Positions 35,134-45,009 of a stretch of DNA of 64,000 nucleotides are shown here, piece after piece. Source of the stretch: Sinorhizobium sp. 6-70. GTDB taxonomy: Bacteria > Pseudomonadota > Alphaproteobacteria > Rhizobiales > Rhizobiaceae. The stretch's first letter is position 1. Every line of letters starts with the position of its first letter. The DNA lies in assembly GCF_030124375.1 (NCBI RefSeq), contig NZ_JASKLS010000002.1:387802-451801 (forward strand). Reading direction: 5' to 3'. Below the pieces are notes generated by a model, which saw only the letters and a list, made by a program, of their open reading frames with translations, was not told the origin of the DNA and made no database searches. Made by a program: the position numbers and the translations under genes.

Positions 35134-36086
35134 GCAATATCGTTGGCATAACCATGGGCGATCCGGCAGGCGTCGGACCGGAGATCATCGTCAAGTCTCT
35201 TGCCGAGATGAGTGCAGCCGACCGGGCCGCAACGCGCGTGTTCGGGAACCTGGCACAGCTCGAGGCCGCCAAGGCACTTCTCGGTATCGAGTTAGCCCTT
35301 TGTGACATCGTCGAGGACGTTCCGGTCGAAGGGGCACCGCTGCCATGGGGTAAGCTCAGCGCGGTCTCCGGCGACGCGTCCTTTCGTTTCATCGACCTCG
35401 CAGTCAAGTCGGCCATGGCCGGGAAGATCGGCTGCATGGTCACCGCCCCGATCAACAAGGAGGCCCTCAATTCGGCCGGACACCACTATGACGGTCACAC
35501 CGGCATGCTGACCGCGCTGACCGGCTCGAAATCCGCCTTCATGCTGCTCGCGTCAGATCGGCTCAAGGTCATCCATGTCTCGACCCATGTTTCACTGAAG
35601 GACGCGATCGGGCGCGCCAGGCCCGAGCGCATTCTGGCGACGATCAGGGCGGGCAACGAGCATTTGAAACGCATCGGCTATGAGAGCCCCAGGATCGCGG
35701 TCGCCGGCATCAACCCTCATTGCGGCGAAAACGGCCTCTTCGGGACGGAGGATGACGAGCACATCGCGCCAGCCGTGGCCGAAGCGCGCGCAGAGGGCAT
35801 CGACGTCCAGGGTCCGATCTCGGCGGACACGGTTTTCCATCGCGCCTATCAGGGCGGCTTCGATCTCGTCATCGCGCAATATCACGATCAGGGTCACATC
35901 CCGATCAAGCTCGTCGCCTTCGATACGGCGGTCAATGTGTCGGTGGGCTTACCGATCGATCGGACTTCGGTCGATCACGGGACCGCCTTCGACATCGCCG
36001 GTACAGGCAAGGCCAAGCATGTCAACATGAACGCCGCCATTACCTACGCGCGCAAGCTCATCGCTGGGAGAAACGCAAATGTCTGA
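35130..36086 (+). CDS. pdxA2: PdxA2-type 4-phospho-D-threonate/erythronate dehydrogenase
   Basis: The 318-aa NAD- and metal-dependent dehydrogenase is of the PdxA superfamily. It has [18 protein letters not shown] at the N-terminus, the metal ligands around [11 protein letters not shown] and the late [10 protein letters not shown] stretch. It is not the vitamin B6 enzyme by context: a DUF1537 kinase nearby points to the PdxA2 role, oxidative decarboxylation of a 4-phospho four-carbon acid to dihydroxyacetone phosphate. The ATG overlaps the previous stop as ATGA. Confidence 0.9.
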   Translation: MSNIVGITMGDPAGVGPEIIVKSLAEMSAADRAATRVFGNLAQLEAAKALLGIELALCDIVEDVPVEGAPLPWGKLSAVSGDASFRFIDLAVKSAMAGKIGCMVTAPINKEALNSAGHHYDGHTGMLTALTGSKSAFMLLASDRLKVIHVSTHVSLKDAIGRARPERILATIRAGNEHLKRIGYESPRIAVAGINPHCGENGLFGTEDDEHIAPAVAEARAEGIDVQGPISADTVFHRAYQGGFDLVIAQYHDQGHIPIKLVAFDTAVNVSVGLPIDRTSVDHGTAFDIAGTGKAKHVNMNAAITYARKLIAGRNANV

Positions 36087-36990
36087 TTTCGAAATCGGCG
36101 GCGTATTTTGCGCCGCAACTACGGCCATAACGACCGATGGCAGGCCGGATTTCCGCCTGTTCATAGACCATTGCCGGAAGCTTCTGGAAGAAGGCTGCCA
36201 CGGCATAGCCCTCTTGGGCACGACCGGAGAAGCCAATTCCTTCGGATTGAAGGACCGCATGGAAATTCTTGACCGGGCCATTGCCGGTGGCATCCGCGCG
36301 GAGCAACTCCTGCCGGGAACCGCCCAGTCGGCTGTTGCCGACACCATCGAACTTACCCGCCACGCCGTCCGGGCCGGCGTTCGCGGCGTCGTCATGCTGC
36401 CGCCCTTCTACTACAAGGGTGTCAGCCCAGAGGGCATATATCGCGCCTATGCACGCATCATCGACGGCGTCGGCGACGACCGGCTGAGGGTGGTGCTGTA
36501 CCACATCCCGCAGGTCTCCGGCGTGGCGATTCCGCATGAAGTCATCGGCCGCCTTCGCGAGAATTTCCCGGGCATCGTCGTCGGCATCAAGGACAGTTCG
36601 GGCGATCTCGAAAACATGAAGGCCATGGTCAAGGCCTTCCCGGGCTTCGGTGTTCTGGCTGGCGCCGATCCGCTGCTGCTGCCATTGCTGCAGGCGGGCG
36701 GCGCCGGTTGCATCACGGCGAGCTCGAACCTGGTGGCTGGCGACCTCCGCCTCGTCTTCGACGAGTGGAACGTCGCCAGCAAGGAGACGGAGGTGAAAGC
36801 CGCCCAGGAGAGGATCGTCGCCTGGCGCGAACTAACCAACGCCTATGTCCAGCTTCCGACCGTCAAGGCAATGGTCGCGCGCCGGCGCGGCGACGATGGC
36901 TGGCTGCGCGTCAATCCCCCGCTCGTGGAACTGACCGACGCGGAACGCGAGTCGGTCTGGGCACGCATGGCACAGCTGGAAGAGGCGTGA
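36079..36990 (+). CDS. Dihydrodipicolinate synthase-family aldolase/dehydratase
   Basis: The 303-aa TIM-barrel protein of the DapA/NAL class I family has the [14 protein letters not shown] phosphate/carboxylate loop, a conserved Tyr in LYHIPQVSG and the Schiff-base Lys in [13 protein letters not shown]. The context argues against lysine synthesis. Family members split or dehydrate 2-keto-3-deoxy sugar acids or N-acetylneuraminate. It overlaps pdxA2 by 8 bp. Together with the alcohol dehydrogenase it could process a longer sugar acid before the PdxA2 step. Confidence 0.88.
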   Translation: MSDFEIGGVFCAATTAITTDGRPDFRLFIDHCRKLLEEGCHGIALLGTTGEANSFGLKDRMEILDRAIAGGIRAEQLLPGTAQSAVADTIELTRHAVRAGVRGVVMLPPFYYKGVSPEGIYRAYARIIDGVGDDRLRVVLYHIPQVSGVAIPHEVIGRLRENFPGIVVGIKDSSGDLENMKAMVKAFPGFGVLAGADPLLLPLLQAGGAGCITASSNLVAGDLRLVFDEWNVASKETEVKAAQERIVAWRELTNAYVQLPTVKAMVARRRGDDGWLRVNPPLVELTDAERESVWARMAQLEEA

Positions 36991-37000
36991 GGTGGCGAAC

Positions 37001-38125
37001 ATGGACGGAATGGCGAGACCGATTACGCTCCACCAACCGAAGCGCCTGGAGATCGGCGCAGGCGCTTCGGCGCGGCTCGGCGCATGGGCCGAGAACGCCC
37101 AGCGCGTGCTGATCATCGCGTCGGAACACACGATCGGCTTTGCGGAAAGGCTCGGTCTCGGCAACAAGGCATCGGTCTTTTCCGACGTTCCGGCCGAACC
37201 GGACGCCAGGGCACTCGGCGCCGCCCGGGAGGCGGCTCGCGTGCTCAGGCCCGACCTCGTCGTCGGGCTCGGCGGCGGCTCGGTGCTGGACGTCGCCAAG
37301 CTCGTCGCCGCCCTGTGGGATGGATCGCAGTCGCTCGACGATGTCGTCGGACCGGACAAGGTCGAAGGCCGCCGGACCCGGCTGGCGCAGGTGCCGACAA
37401 CCGCCGGAACAGGATCGGAAGCGGGCATCCGGGCACTGATCACCGACAGCACCACGCATTCCAAGAAAGCGGTCGAAAGCCCGCACCTGCTTGCGGATAT
37501 CGCGATCCTTGATCCGGAACTGACCTGGTCCGTGCCGCCGGCGGTGACCGCTGCTACCGGCATCGACGCGATGGCGCACTGCGTAGAGGCCTTCACCAAT
37601 ATCCGCGCCCATGACCTCATCGACGGCTATGCCCGCATGGGCATTCGCCTTGTCGGCAAATATCTCGCGCGGGCCGTGGAGAACGGCCGCGACACGGAAG
37701 CGCGCGCCGGCATGATGCTCGCATCCTACTACGGCGGCATTTGCCTGGGCCCGGTCAACACCGCTGCAGGCCATGCACTTGCCTATCCGCTCGGCACGCG
37801 TCTGGGGCTGCCGCACGGACTGGCGAACGCGATCATCTTCCCGCACGTGCTTGCCTATAACGCGCCGGTGCGCAAGGAGAAGACGGCGGAAATTCTTCAG
37901 GCGCTCGGCCTTCCGGTCTTTGACGATGAGTCGCGGGTCCTGAACGCTGCGCATCGCTTCTGCGAGGATCTCGGCGTCGAAATGCGGCTGTCGGCTCACG
38001 GGGCCGATCCTGCCGCGCTGGAGAGCTGGGCAGGAGAGGCCCACGCCATCCGCAGATTGATGGACAACAATCCGCGCGACATGTCCGCAAGCGACGTGCT
38101 CGGCATCTATCGGGCGACGCTCTGA
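37001..38125 (+). CDS. Iron-containing alcohol dehydrogenase
   Basis: The 374-aa group III dehydrogenase/maleylacetate reductase-like enzyme has the NAD loop VVGLGGGSVLDVAKL and the metal ligands in TGIDAMAHCVEAF and LPHGLANAIIFPHVLAY. It reduces an aldehyde or oxidises an alcohol using NAD(P). The ATG at 37001 with GAGG eight bases upstream was chosen; a GTG at 36992 and an ATG at 37010 are alternatives. It is the last gene of the sialidase-fold/pdxA2/dapA-like operon. Confidence 0.88.
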   Translation: MDGMARPITLHQPKRLEIGAGASARLGAWAENAQRVLIIASEHTIGFAERLGLGNKASVFSDVPAEPDARALGAAREAARVLRPDLVVGLGGGSVLDVAKLVAALWDGSQSLDDVVGPDKVEGRRTRLAQVPTTAGTGSEAGIRALITDSTTHSKKAVESPHLLADIAILDPELTWSVPPAVTAATGIDAMAHCVEAFTNIRAHDLIDGYARMGIRLVGKYLARAVENGRDTEARAGMMLASYYGGICLGPVNTAAGHALAYPLGTRLGLPHGLANAIIFPHVLAYNAPVRKEKTAEILQALGLPVFDDESRVLNAAHRFCEDLGVEMRLSAHGADPAALESWAGEAHAIRRLMDNNPRDMSASDVLGIYRATL

Positions 38126-38285
38126 GGGCCGCCGGCTCACATGAATTTGCGCCATAGATGGCGTGACGGTTCAGTTATCCTTAGCCATCGGCCAGCGGCA
38201 GACGCTGGCAGGTGCGCCTGCTGTGCCTGATCGATCAGCGCGCGTTTGCGGTCCGTCGCGAAAGCGAGGTGAAAGGCCAACTGCC

Positions 38286-38391
38286 CTAGATCATTTCATT
38301 GTTTCCTTGAAACAGTGAAATGATCCAACTCTTTGAAACTACGCAATTCCGGACGGGAAACCGTTACACACTTTTCCTGGAATTGCTCTAA
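38286..38391. repeat. RIME-like palindromic element
   Basis: TAGATCATTTCATTGTTTC mirrors GAAACAGTGAAATGATC; AATTCCGGACGGGAAACCG and CTTTTCCTGGAATTGCTCTA form the second half. The final CTA (38388-38390) is the stop codon of the gntR gene on the minus strand. The element separates the convergent alcohol dehydrogenase and gntR genes. Confidence 0.8.
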
Positions 38392-39104
38392 GTGATGTCC
38401 GGCCGGCGGCCCTCGAAAAGCCGATCGCGGGAGCCACGGATATGCTGGCGCATGAGCTCTCGCGCCTGGTTTGGTTTCCGGTCGCGAATGGCTTCGTAAA
38501 TCGCTGCGTGCTCGTCATAGACGTGGCGCAGGCCGGCGACGGAGTTTTTCAGCGACAGGCCGTGGAACTGCATGCCGATGGCGATGTGTTCCTTGAGCGC
38601 TTCCATGGCGGTCGAGAAGTAATTGTTTCCGGACGCCTGCGCGATTGCCAGATGGAACATGAAATCGGCATCCTCCCGGTGGCGGTGCCGATTGGTCGCA
38701 TCCTGCAGGGTTTCAAGCGCAAGCCTGATCACGCGAATCTGCGTTTCGCTGTGCCGCTCGGCCGCGAGTGCCGCCGCCTCGGGTTCCATCGTCATCCGGA
38801 ACTCGTAACAGTTCTGCAGGTCGGCGATGTTTTCGAGCGGCCCGAAGCCAAGCGGCTGCCGCAACCCCTGTATTCGAACAAAACTGCCGGCGCCCTGCCG
38901 CGAATAGACAAGGCCCTGATCGCGAAGCCTCTTCAAGGCATCACGCACGACCGGGCGGGAGACCTGGAACTCCGCTGCCAGCTCGTGCTCTGTCGGCAGA
39001 CGCTCATCGCTCTGGTAGGCACCCGATTTGATCGCGTGCTGCAGCCGTTCGAAGACGACTTCGCTCAGGCTCTTGCGGTGCGAAAGCTGCTCTCCGGCGC
39101 GCAT
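38388..39104 (-). CDS. GntR regulator, FadR subfamily
   Basis: The 238-aa regulator has an N-terminal GntR winged HTH (LSEVVFERLQHAIKSGAYQ, LPTEHELAAEFQVSRPVVRD) and an all-helical FCD effector domain with its metal/ligand residues (ADFMFHLAIAQASGNNYF, HVYDEHAAIYEAIRDRK). FadR-type regulators respond to carboxylic acids and sugar acids. The ATG overlaps the kinase stop as TGATG, so it is co-translated with the DUF1537 gene. It probably represses this gene pair and the facing pdxA2 operon. Its TAG stop lies in the RIME-like repeat. Confidence 0.92.
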   Translation of the reverse strand: MRAGEQLSHRKSLSEVVFERLQHAIKSGAYQSDERLPTEHELAAEFQVSRPVVRDALKRLRDQGLVYSRQGAGSFVRIQGLRQPLGFGPLENIADLQNCYEFRMTMEPEAAALAAERHSETQIRVIRLALETLQDATNRHRHREDADFMFHLAIAQASGNNYFSTAMEALKEHIAIGMQFHGLSLKNSVAGLRHVYDEHAAIYEAIRDRKPNQARELMRQHIRGSRDRLFEGRRPDIT

Positions 39105-40156
39105 CAGGCCAATACCTCTTTCCTCGTCATGGCGCGGACGACCCTGCAAAGCGTGTCGGAATCCCCAAAGCCGCCCGATTTGGTAATGTAGAATTGGCCG
39201 CCATGCTCGGCAACCGGCAGGCCCGGCAGCACTTCTCCGACCAGGCGGAGAACGCGAATGCCCTGCCGGTCGAAGTAGGCTTCCGCCGTCGCACCGCCCG
39301 AGAGCAGCATCGTCCGGCACTCGCCGGCAAACGCGGCCGCAGATTCGGCGAGCGCCGCAGCCACGTCCGACGCCGTCGCCGGCAGCGCGCCCTCCACCGC
39401 CTGCACCAAGGTCACATCGTCAGCGCGTTCGGAGCGGTGACGGGCCTGCTCCACCTGTCCCGCAGGTGCTGCGAGATAGCGGAGATCCGGCACGGCTCGC
39501 CGCAATTCTTCGACCTGCGATACCGTTATCGGATCCCGGGAACCGATTGCCATCAGCAGGCGCCCTTCTCGCGCAGCAAAGGGCTCGGCATGCGATCTTC
39601 CCGTTCTGCTTGCCAACGCATTTGCGAGCGACAGGGCGCCGACAAGAAGGTCGCCAGGCGTAATCGCTTCGACGGCGGTCCGCATCTCCTCGACCGTCTC
39701 CGTGTCCGGAATGACGGCGCGATCGGCGATGGCGCCCAGACGTCCGGCAACGGAGATCGGTTGATCGACCCCGAACCCACGGATCTGGCCCCCGCGGACG
39801 ACCCGGCCGAATTCCGGGATCGCCGGCAAGACGACGGCCCGTGCAAAATCCAGGACGGAGAGCTCCGCCTCGACGTTGCCTTTCAAACGCGAGTCGACCT
39901 TCTTGAAAAGGCGCATGCCTGGCGTCATCGCCTGTTGCGCAAGGAGGACGCGTCTTGCGGCCTCGGCCGGCTCGATTTCGCGGCTCCTCGTCGTCACGGC
40001 GATCACATCGGAGCCACCCGCGATCGCCTCGTCGAGCGCGCTCTGGTCCGCGACGACGTCGACCGAAAAGCCATGGACAGCGAAAGGGGCCGCCGTATCG
40101 AGCGCGCCGGTGAGGTCATCGGCAACGATCAGGAGCCTGTTCTGCACAACATCCAT
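39104..40156 (-). CDS. DUF1537 four-carbon acid-sugar kinase family protein
   Basis: The 350-aa protein has the N-terminal sugar-binding motif IVADDLTGALDTAAPF, KKVDSRLKGNVEAEL, and the C-terminal nucleotide-binding ITKSGGFGDSDTL. DUF1537 proteins phosphorylate D-threonate, D-erythronate and related acids at C4. It is shorter than many members (about 420 aa), mainly in the C-terminal domain. Start ATG at 40156; a farther in-frame ATG has no conserved sequence. It faces away from the pdxA2 operon but is separated from it only by the GntR gene, so kinase and dehydrogenase likely act in series. Confidence 0.88.
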   Translation of the reverse strand: MDVVQNRLLIVADDLTGALDTAAPFAVHGFSVDVVADQSALDEAIAGGSDVIAVTTRSREIEPAEAARRVLLAQQAMTPGMRLFKKVDSRLKGNVEAELSVLDFARAVVLPAIPEFGRVVRGGQIRGFGVDQPISVAGRLGAIADRAVIPDTETVEEMRTAVEAITPGDLLVGALSLANALASRTGRSHAEPFAAREGRLLMAIGSRDPITVSQVEELRRAVPDLRYLAAPAGQVEQARHRSERADDVTLVQAVEGALPATASDVAAALAESAAAFAGECRTMLLSGGATAEAYFDRQGIRVLRLVGEVLPGLPVAEHGGQFYITKSGGFGDSDTLCRVVRAMTRKEVLA

Positions 40157-40376
40157 GCGGCATCCAATTTTACAAATTCTCAAGTGAGGAACGCGGAATC
40201 GCGCCAATTTTTTCTTTTCAAATCATGGCAGAACCTGCGACGAAGGCAACATATTTTTTACAACTATCGGACAAGTCAAAACTCCTCCGTTGTCGGGTCC
40301 CGGGAGCGTGGATCGATGCCGGAGGACGGACAAGTCGTGCGCCGGATATCGCCAGGCGATGTCACCGATGACTATA

Positions 40377-40445
40377 GCGCCGCGCGGTCTCATGAGACGC
40401 ACAAAGGACGTCTTGAACCGGCCAGGATGCAAGGAAACATGCGGT
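40377..40445. repeat. Degenerate ABC-type repeat fragment
   Basis: GCGCCGCGCGGTCTCATGAG followed by ACGCACAAAGGACG and AAGGAAACATGC parallels the left half of the repeat at 19477-19580. The hairpin half is shortened and divergent. Confidence 0.4.
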
Positions 40446-40474
40446 AGCCCCGGCCCCACGTCGTTGAACAACAG

Positions 40475-40508
40475 AAAAGGCCGGACCTACAGAAGCAGAC
40501 CCGGCCCT
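40475..40508 (-). terminator. Rho-independent terminator of the purine permease gene
   Basis: On the minus strand AGGGCCGG and CCGGCC form a GC stem around an 18-base loop, directly followed by TTTTC. It lies about 50 bp after the permease stop. Confidence 0.7.
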
Positions 40509-40559
40509 TATGGTTGTCGCGGTCGTCGAGGCGGAAACCACCGCGACGACGTCAATCGG

Positions 40560-41852
40560 TCAGCTGCCGAAGAATGCGAAGCGAACGACGAACAGCGCCG
40601 CCACGATCTGTGTCGCGGGGTGGATGACGCTCCACTTGCCGGTGCATACCTTGAGCACGACGTAGCTCACGAAGCCGAAGGCAAGGCCGTTGGCGATCGA
40701 ATAGGTGAAGGGCATGGCGATCGCGGTCAAGGCTGCCGGTGCCGCTTCGGTCAGGTCGTCCCATTCGACTTCGGTGAGTTCGCGCATCATCAGGCCGGCC
40801 ACATAGAGCAGCGCGGGCGCCGTTGCATAGGACGGAACAGCGGCAGCGAGCGGCGAGATGAACAGAGCAGCGAGGAACAGTACGGCGATGGTCAGCGCGG
40901 TGAGGCCGGTGCGGCCGCCGGCCTGGACGCCGGAAGCGCTCTCCACATAGGCCGTGGTGCTGCTCGTGCCCATCAGCGAGCCGGCGATGATCGCCGAGCT
41001 GTCGGCAAGCAGAGCGCGGCCAAGACGGCTGGGCTTACCTTCCTCGACCAGTTTCGCGCGCTTGGCGACGCCGATCAACGTGCCGGTGGCGTCGAACACT
41101 TCGACGAGCACGAAGACGAGGATGACATGCAGCAAACCGCCGTGCAGCGCACCCACGATGTCGAGTTGCAGGAAGGTGGGGGCGATGCTCGGCGGCGCCG
41201 AAACGATACCCTTGAACTCGCTGACACCAAGCAGCATCGACAGGATCGTGACGACCAGGATGCCGATCAGGATCGCGCCGCGGATCTTAAGCGAATCCAG
41301 TACGGCGATGACGAAGAAGCCGAGGATCGCGAGCAACGGCCCGGTCTGCTTGAGATCGCCGAGACCGACGAGCGTTGCCGGATTGTCGACGACGATACCG
41401 GCGTTCTTGAGCGCGATGATGCCGAGGAACAGGCCGATACCGGTCGCGATAGCGCTGCGCAGCGAATGCGGGATGCCGGCAATCAGCCAGCTCCGCACGC
41501 CCGTGACCGTCAGCAACAGGAAGATGAGACCGGAGATGAATACGGCCCCGAGCGCTTGTTGCCATGTGAAGCCGAGGGCGGCAACCACGGTGAAGGCGAA
41601 GAAGGCGTTAAGCCCCATGCCCGGCGCCATGCCGATCGGCCAATTGGCAACGAGGGCCATCACGATCGAGCCGAGTGCGGCGGCAAGACAGGTCGCAACG
41701 AAGATCGCGTCGCGATCCATGCCGGTCGTCGACAGAATGTCGGGGTTGACGAAGATGATGTACGACATCGTCAGGAATGTCGTGAGGCCGGCAACCACCT
41801 CGGTGCGGGCAGTCGTCCCATGCTCTTTCAGTTTGAAAAGTCGTTCAAACAT
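40560..41852 (-). CDS. Adenine/guanine/hypoxanthine permease, NCS2 (AzgA) family
   Basis: The 430-aa inner-membrane protein has about twelve transmembrane segments and AzgA-like motifs: TEVVAGLTTFLTMSYIIFVN, GMAPGMGLNAFFAFTVV and GTSSTTAYVESASGVQAGGR. It should import purine bases by proton symport, giving substrates for guaD and xdhAB. GGGAGG lies just before the ATG at 41850-41852; an upstream ATG gives an unlikely short extension. It forms a single-gene unit ending in a clear terminator. Confidence 0.93.
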   Translation of the reverse strand: MFERLFKLKEHGTTARTEVVAGLTTFLTMSYIIFVNPDILSTTGMDRDAIFVATCLAAALGSIVMALVANWPIGMAPGMGLNAFFAFTVVAALGFTWQQALGAVFISGLIFLLLTVTGVRSWLIAGIPHSLRSAIATGIGLFLGIIALKNAGIVVDNPATLVGLGDLKQTGPLLAILGFFVIAVLDSLKIRGAILIGILVVTILSMLLGVSEFKGIVSAPPSIAPTFLQLDIVGALHGGLLHVILVFVLVEVFDATGTLIGVAKRAKLVEEGKPSRLGRALLADSSAIIAGSLMGTSSTTAYVESASGVQAGGRTGLTALTIAVLFLAALFISPLAAAVPSYATAPALLYVAGLMMRELTEVEWDDLTEAAPAALTAIAMPFTYSIANGLAFGFVSYVVLKVCTGKWSVIHPATQIVAALFVVRFAFFGS

Positions 41853-42347
41853 TTTTCCTCCCTTGGCAGACGCCGTCACGACGCAGCCGAACGACAGAGA
41901 CCGGGCAGATGCTCCTCCAACTTCCCGACCATTTTGCTTTTTTGGCCAGTCCCGGATTCATGACGTCGGGCGGCCATCTCGGCCCTTCGGCCCGCCCCGG
42001 ATAAGCGCGGCGATTGCCTCATGCAGAGCGACATGATTGTGCGTCTTCGCGCGAATGATCGCTAGCCACCCATTCCAACGCTGCAGGCGAAAGACTTTCA
42101 AATTTTCCAGGACAGTGGGACCGCCGCTCGCCGGCGCTCGGCGCTCGGTGAGGGAGGGCTGCGCGCCAACTCGGCGTCGATCTGCTCCACCTCGTCGACG
42201 CCAGACAGCAGCCTGATGCGGGTCCGATCAACGATCGATGAATGGGGACGGGGAGTATCCGGGAAACAGATAACGTCGATCACGCTCAAGGTCGAGCTCC
42301 CGGTCTTGAGCCGTCAGAGAACGGGGCGGCAAGCGGGCGGTCAGCGA
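41853..42347. other. Intergenic region between permease and LuxR genes
   Basis: The 495-bp gap holds the permease promoter. A GC-rich part at about 42110-42240 can form short inverted repeats (CGCTCGCCGGCGCTCGGCGC). Minus-strand frames at 42019-42231 and 42098-42289 are open but lack ribosome sites and homology. No purine riboswitch fold was recognised. Confidence 0.5.
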
Positions 42348-43094
42348 TCAGTGCCGCTCTTTCAAACTCCGGAATCGCGCGGCCGCTTCCGTTCTGTTGT
42401 GCGCGCCCAGTTTTGTTATGATGTTGTGCAGATGTATCTTCACCGTATGTTCGGACAGCCGAAACTCCGCGGCAATCAGTTTGTTTTGCAGCCCACGGGA
42501 GACCATTTCGAGAATCTGCAGTTCGCGAGCAGTCAACTCTGCGAAACGCGCCTCGTCGCTGCGGGGCCGAGGTGACATAGCGCCATTCCCCGACGGCAGG
42601 CGCGTGCTATGGCCATTCTTCCTCGCACGCAGGATCAATCCGGGTGGAAGATACTCGCCGCCGCAGAGCATCAGCCTGATCACCGACAGCCATAGATCGA
42701 GCCTGAGGTTCATCGGAAGCACACTGCGAACCAATGGCGAGTCGGGCACATTGATGAAGGACGCGTCCAAGCTCTGGTCATGCGGCTCGATAACGGCGGT
42801 AAGAGCCTGAGGGTGGGCAAGGAGGAGTTCGGCCGATCTCTCTTCGGCTTCATTTACCAGTGCGACGTCGACGAGGATCAGCGACACGGGATGGGAAAAG
42901 ACGTCGAGTGCCGCCCCGACATGCCCGACCTGTTCGACAACGACCCATGGAAACTCTCCTTCGAGAGCGTGGATCAGCCTCTCCGAAATTGTCCCGGCGT
43001 TGGCTATGATCAAGACGACGCGTTGTGGCTCTCGCCGACGCTCGGTATCCGTGTGTCTCCCCATGCTGACACCGTCGTAATTACCCCTGCTCAT
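42348..43094 (-). CDS. LuxR-family response-regulator-like protein
   Basis: The 248-aa protein has an N-terminal receiver-like domain and a C-terminal LuxR/FixJ HTH (FAELTARELQILEMVSRGLQ, then KLIAAEFRLSEHTVKIHL). An Asp is present at the expected site (LILVDVALVN) but the conserved Lys/Thr around the end of the receiver are not evident, so it may not be controlled by classical phosphorylation. The ATG has GAGGGG nine bases upstream. It is divergent from the polysaccharide export gene and resembles the protein at 59453-60232, so it probably regulates the exopolysaccharide locus. Confidence 0.88.
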   Translation of the reverse strand: MSRGNYDGVSMGRHTDTERRREPQRVVLIIANAGTISERLIHALEGEFPWVVVEQVGHVGAALDVFSHPVSLILVDVALVNEAEERSAELLLAHPQALTAVIEPHDQSLDASFINVPDSPLVRSVLPMNLRLDLWLSVIRLMLCGGEYLPPGLILRARKNGHSTRLPSGNGAMSPRPRSDEARFAELTARELQILEMVSRGLQNKLIAAEFRLSEHTVKIHLHNIITKLGAHNRTEAAARFRSLKERH

Positions 43095-43633
43095 CAAGGC
43101 GTGCCCCTCTCTGCGGAATTGCGTTGATCGGCAGGGTCATTGCCGAGCAGGGCAAACCGCATGTCTGCTACACGGCAAACGAGCTTAGCCCACACAGCGC
43201 GCGATCGCGACGGCGCAAAAGGGTTGAGGCATGCCTAGAAGGGCGCCCCGCAACAAAATGTCTTTCCGCCTGCCCTATCCGAAGGAACTAGTTCAATGTG
43301 ACGATCACCCTCCATCTATTGATAGGGTCAACAATCCTCTTCTGCCTTCACTTTGCTCGTATCATCCAAATGTCGGACAAGGGCGAGCGACAACAACGCC
43401 CCTTGGTTTCGGATGAATCGGCCGTCACCCTGCTTCACCAATATTGATGAAGCCGAACCACGGCGCTTCCTCTTTCAAATATTCGCAAAATTTGCACACT
43501 TGCTATTGCAGCGTCGAAATCCGGCAGACATGCGTGTTATGCGATTCAGGTGACGATAAGCTTGTCGGTCGGGAATTGTTCTTCTCCGTTCGACAGTACG
43601 ACGAAGACGCTGCTTTGCAGGTTGGAGAATTAC
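43095..43633. other. Intergenic region, divergent promoters of luxR and the export gene
   Basis: This 539-bp region separates the LuxR gene from the polysaccharide export gene. It is long enough for complex regulation. A small frame at 43231-43416 has no support. No repeat of the ABC or RIME type was found. Confidence 0.5.
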
Positions 43634-44935
43634 ATGAGTGCATCCTGCCGCACTTGCCGCAATTTCCTTCGAACCCTTTCCTTTGCGGCTGCGCTCGCCG
43701 TCGCCGGCTCTGTATTGACACCAGCCTGGGCCGATGCACCCGAACTTGCGCCTCGAACGAAAATTCGCCTGACGATCATGCAGTGGATGCCTACCAAGGG
43801 CGAATACGTGCCATGGGCGCTCGGCGGCGAATTCGTTGTCTCCGAAGCGGGTGCCATCTCGGTGCCCGTCATCGGAACCGTGACCGTCGGCAATCTCGAC
43901 AAGGCTGCGCTTGCTGCCGAAATCGCCAAGCGCCTGCAAACCAAGATCGGGCTGGTGGAAGCGCCGGAGACGACCGTCGAGATCGTCGAGTACCCGCCAG
44001 TCTATGTCGTCGGAGACGTGACGACGCCAGGAGAATATAAATTCCGCCCCGGGCTCACCGCGCTGCAGGCCTTGGCCATGAGCGGGGGCGCGCTGCGCGA
44101 GACCGGCTCCGAGCCGTCGCAGGACAATATAACGCTCACCGGTGAACTACGGGGGATAGACAATGCACAGTTGCGCAGCAACGCGAGGATAGCGCGGCTG
44201 CAGGCGGAAATGTCGGGTGCAAAGGAAATAGCTTTCGCCCAGCCCTTGAACGCCGACAGTGCGCTTGTCGCGGCGATCCAGGACCAGGAACGGATCATCT
44301 TTTCCACACGTGCAAACGTGCTCGCTCGGCAATCGAAGTCCTTCTCCGAACTGCGCGATCTGCTCAACCAGGAAATCCGGGTCCTCGAAGAAAAGGTGAA
44401 ATCCGCGGAGGCCAACATCGAAGCGGCGGCGCGAGAGCTCAAAGGCGTGAAAACGCTCGTCGAACGAGGCGTCGCGGTCGCATCGCGACAGTCGGACCTG
44501 GAGCGTGAACTTGCCGGCGATCGCGCCAATCGCCTGGATTTCGTGACCGCTATCATGCGTGCGCGCCAGAATATCAGCGAAACGACACGGAGCCTCGAGG
44601 GGCTTTATGACAATCGTCAGGCGGAAATCGCCAGCGAACTGCAATCGGAACAAGCGACGCTCGAACAACTGAAACTGAAACGTGCCACCGCGGAGAGGCT
44701 GCTGCTCGACAAGCTCTCCGCCACCGAGGACTCGGTGCAGCGCGGTGGAGAGGCAACCAGTTTCGTCATTATCCGCCGCGCCGACGGCAAGGTTGGCGAG
44801 TTTCCGGCGTCCGAGACCACGGCGCTGATGCCCGGCGACGTTATCAAGGTCGTCCTTCGACGGATGGCGATAATGTCCGAGCAGCCTACCTCGTCTCGTT
44901 CAACCGACCCGCAACCGAGCCAGGCCAGCCAATGA
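43634..44935 (+). CDS. Polysaccharide export protein, ExoF/OPX type
   Basis: The 433-aa protein has a signal peptide ([19 protein letters not shown]), a poly-export domain ([20 protein letters not shown]), one SLBB-like domain ([20 protein letters not shown]) and a long coiled coil at about 215-360. This layout and length match the S. meliloti ExoF type of outer polysaccharide exporter. The ATG at 43634 follows GGAG; the signal peptide fixes the start. It would form the outer part of the export channel for the polysaccharide made by the following genes, with an unseen Wzc/ExoP partner. Confidence 0.9.
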   Translation: MSASCRTCRNFLRTLSFAAALAVAGSVLTPAWADAPELAPRTKIRLTIMQWMPTKGEYVPWALGGEFVVSEAGAISVPVIGTVTVGNLDKAALAAEIAKRLQTKIGLVEAPETTVEIVEYPPVYVVGDVTTPGEYKFRPGLTALQALAMSGGALRETGSEPSQDNITLTGELRGIDNAQLRSNARIARLQAEMSGAKEIAFAQPLNADSALVAAIQDQERIIFSTRANVLARQSKSFSELRDLLNQEIRVLEEKVKSAEANIEAAARELKGVKTLVERGVAVASRQSDLERELAGDRANRLDFVTAIMRARQNISETTRSLEGLYDNRQAEIASELQSEQATLEQLKLKRATAERLLLDKLSATEDSVQRGGEATSFVIIRRADGKVGEFPASETTALMPGDVIKVVLRRMAIMSEQPTSSRSTDPQPSQASQ

Positions 44936-45009
44936 TCGACGGGACATCGCCTCGGTCACGGCCGGCTGCAGTTCCATGCAATCGGTGCAGATTCAAAGGG
45001 GGAGGCAAA

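Larger units (their letters stand above)
40157..40559. other. Intergenic region between DUF1537 kinase and purine permease
   Basis: The 403-bp stretch holds the promoter of the kinase-gntR operon (AT-rich at 40200-40280), a degenerate ABC-type repeat (about 40377-40445) and the terminator of the permease gene. No open frame with a ribosome site was found. Confidence 0.6.

Noticed and set aside
36079..36990. Lysine biosynthesis dapA
   Set aside because: The catabolic operon context and family branch do not fit an essential biosynthetic gene; kept as DapA-like.
42098..42289. 63-codon minus-strand frame between permease and luxR
   Set aside because: No ribosome site and low-complexity C-terminus; composition explained by the GC-rich inverted repeats.
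41853..42347. Purine riboswitch in front of the purine permease
   Set aside because: No three-way-junction core or terminator/anti-terminator pair could be seen, and the class is rare in alpha-proteobacteria.
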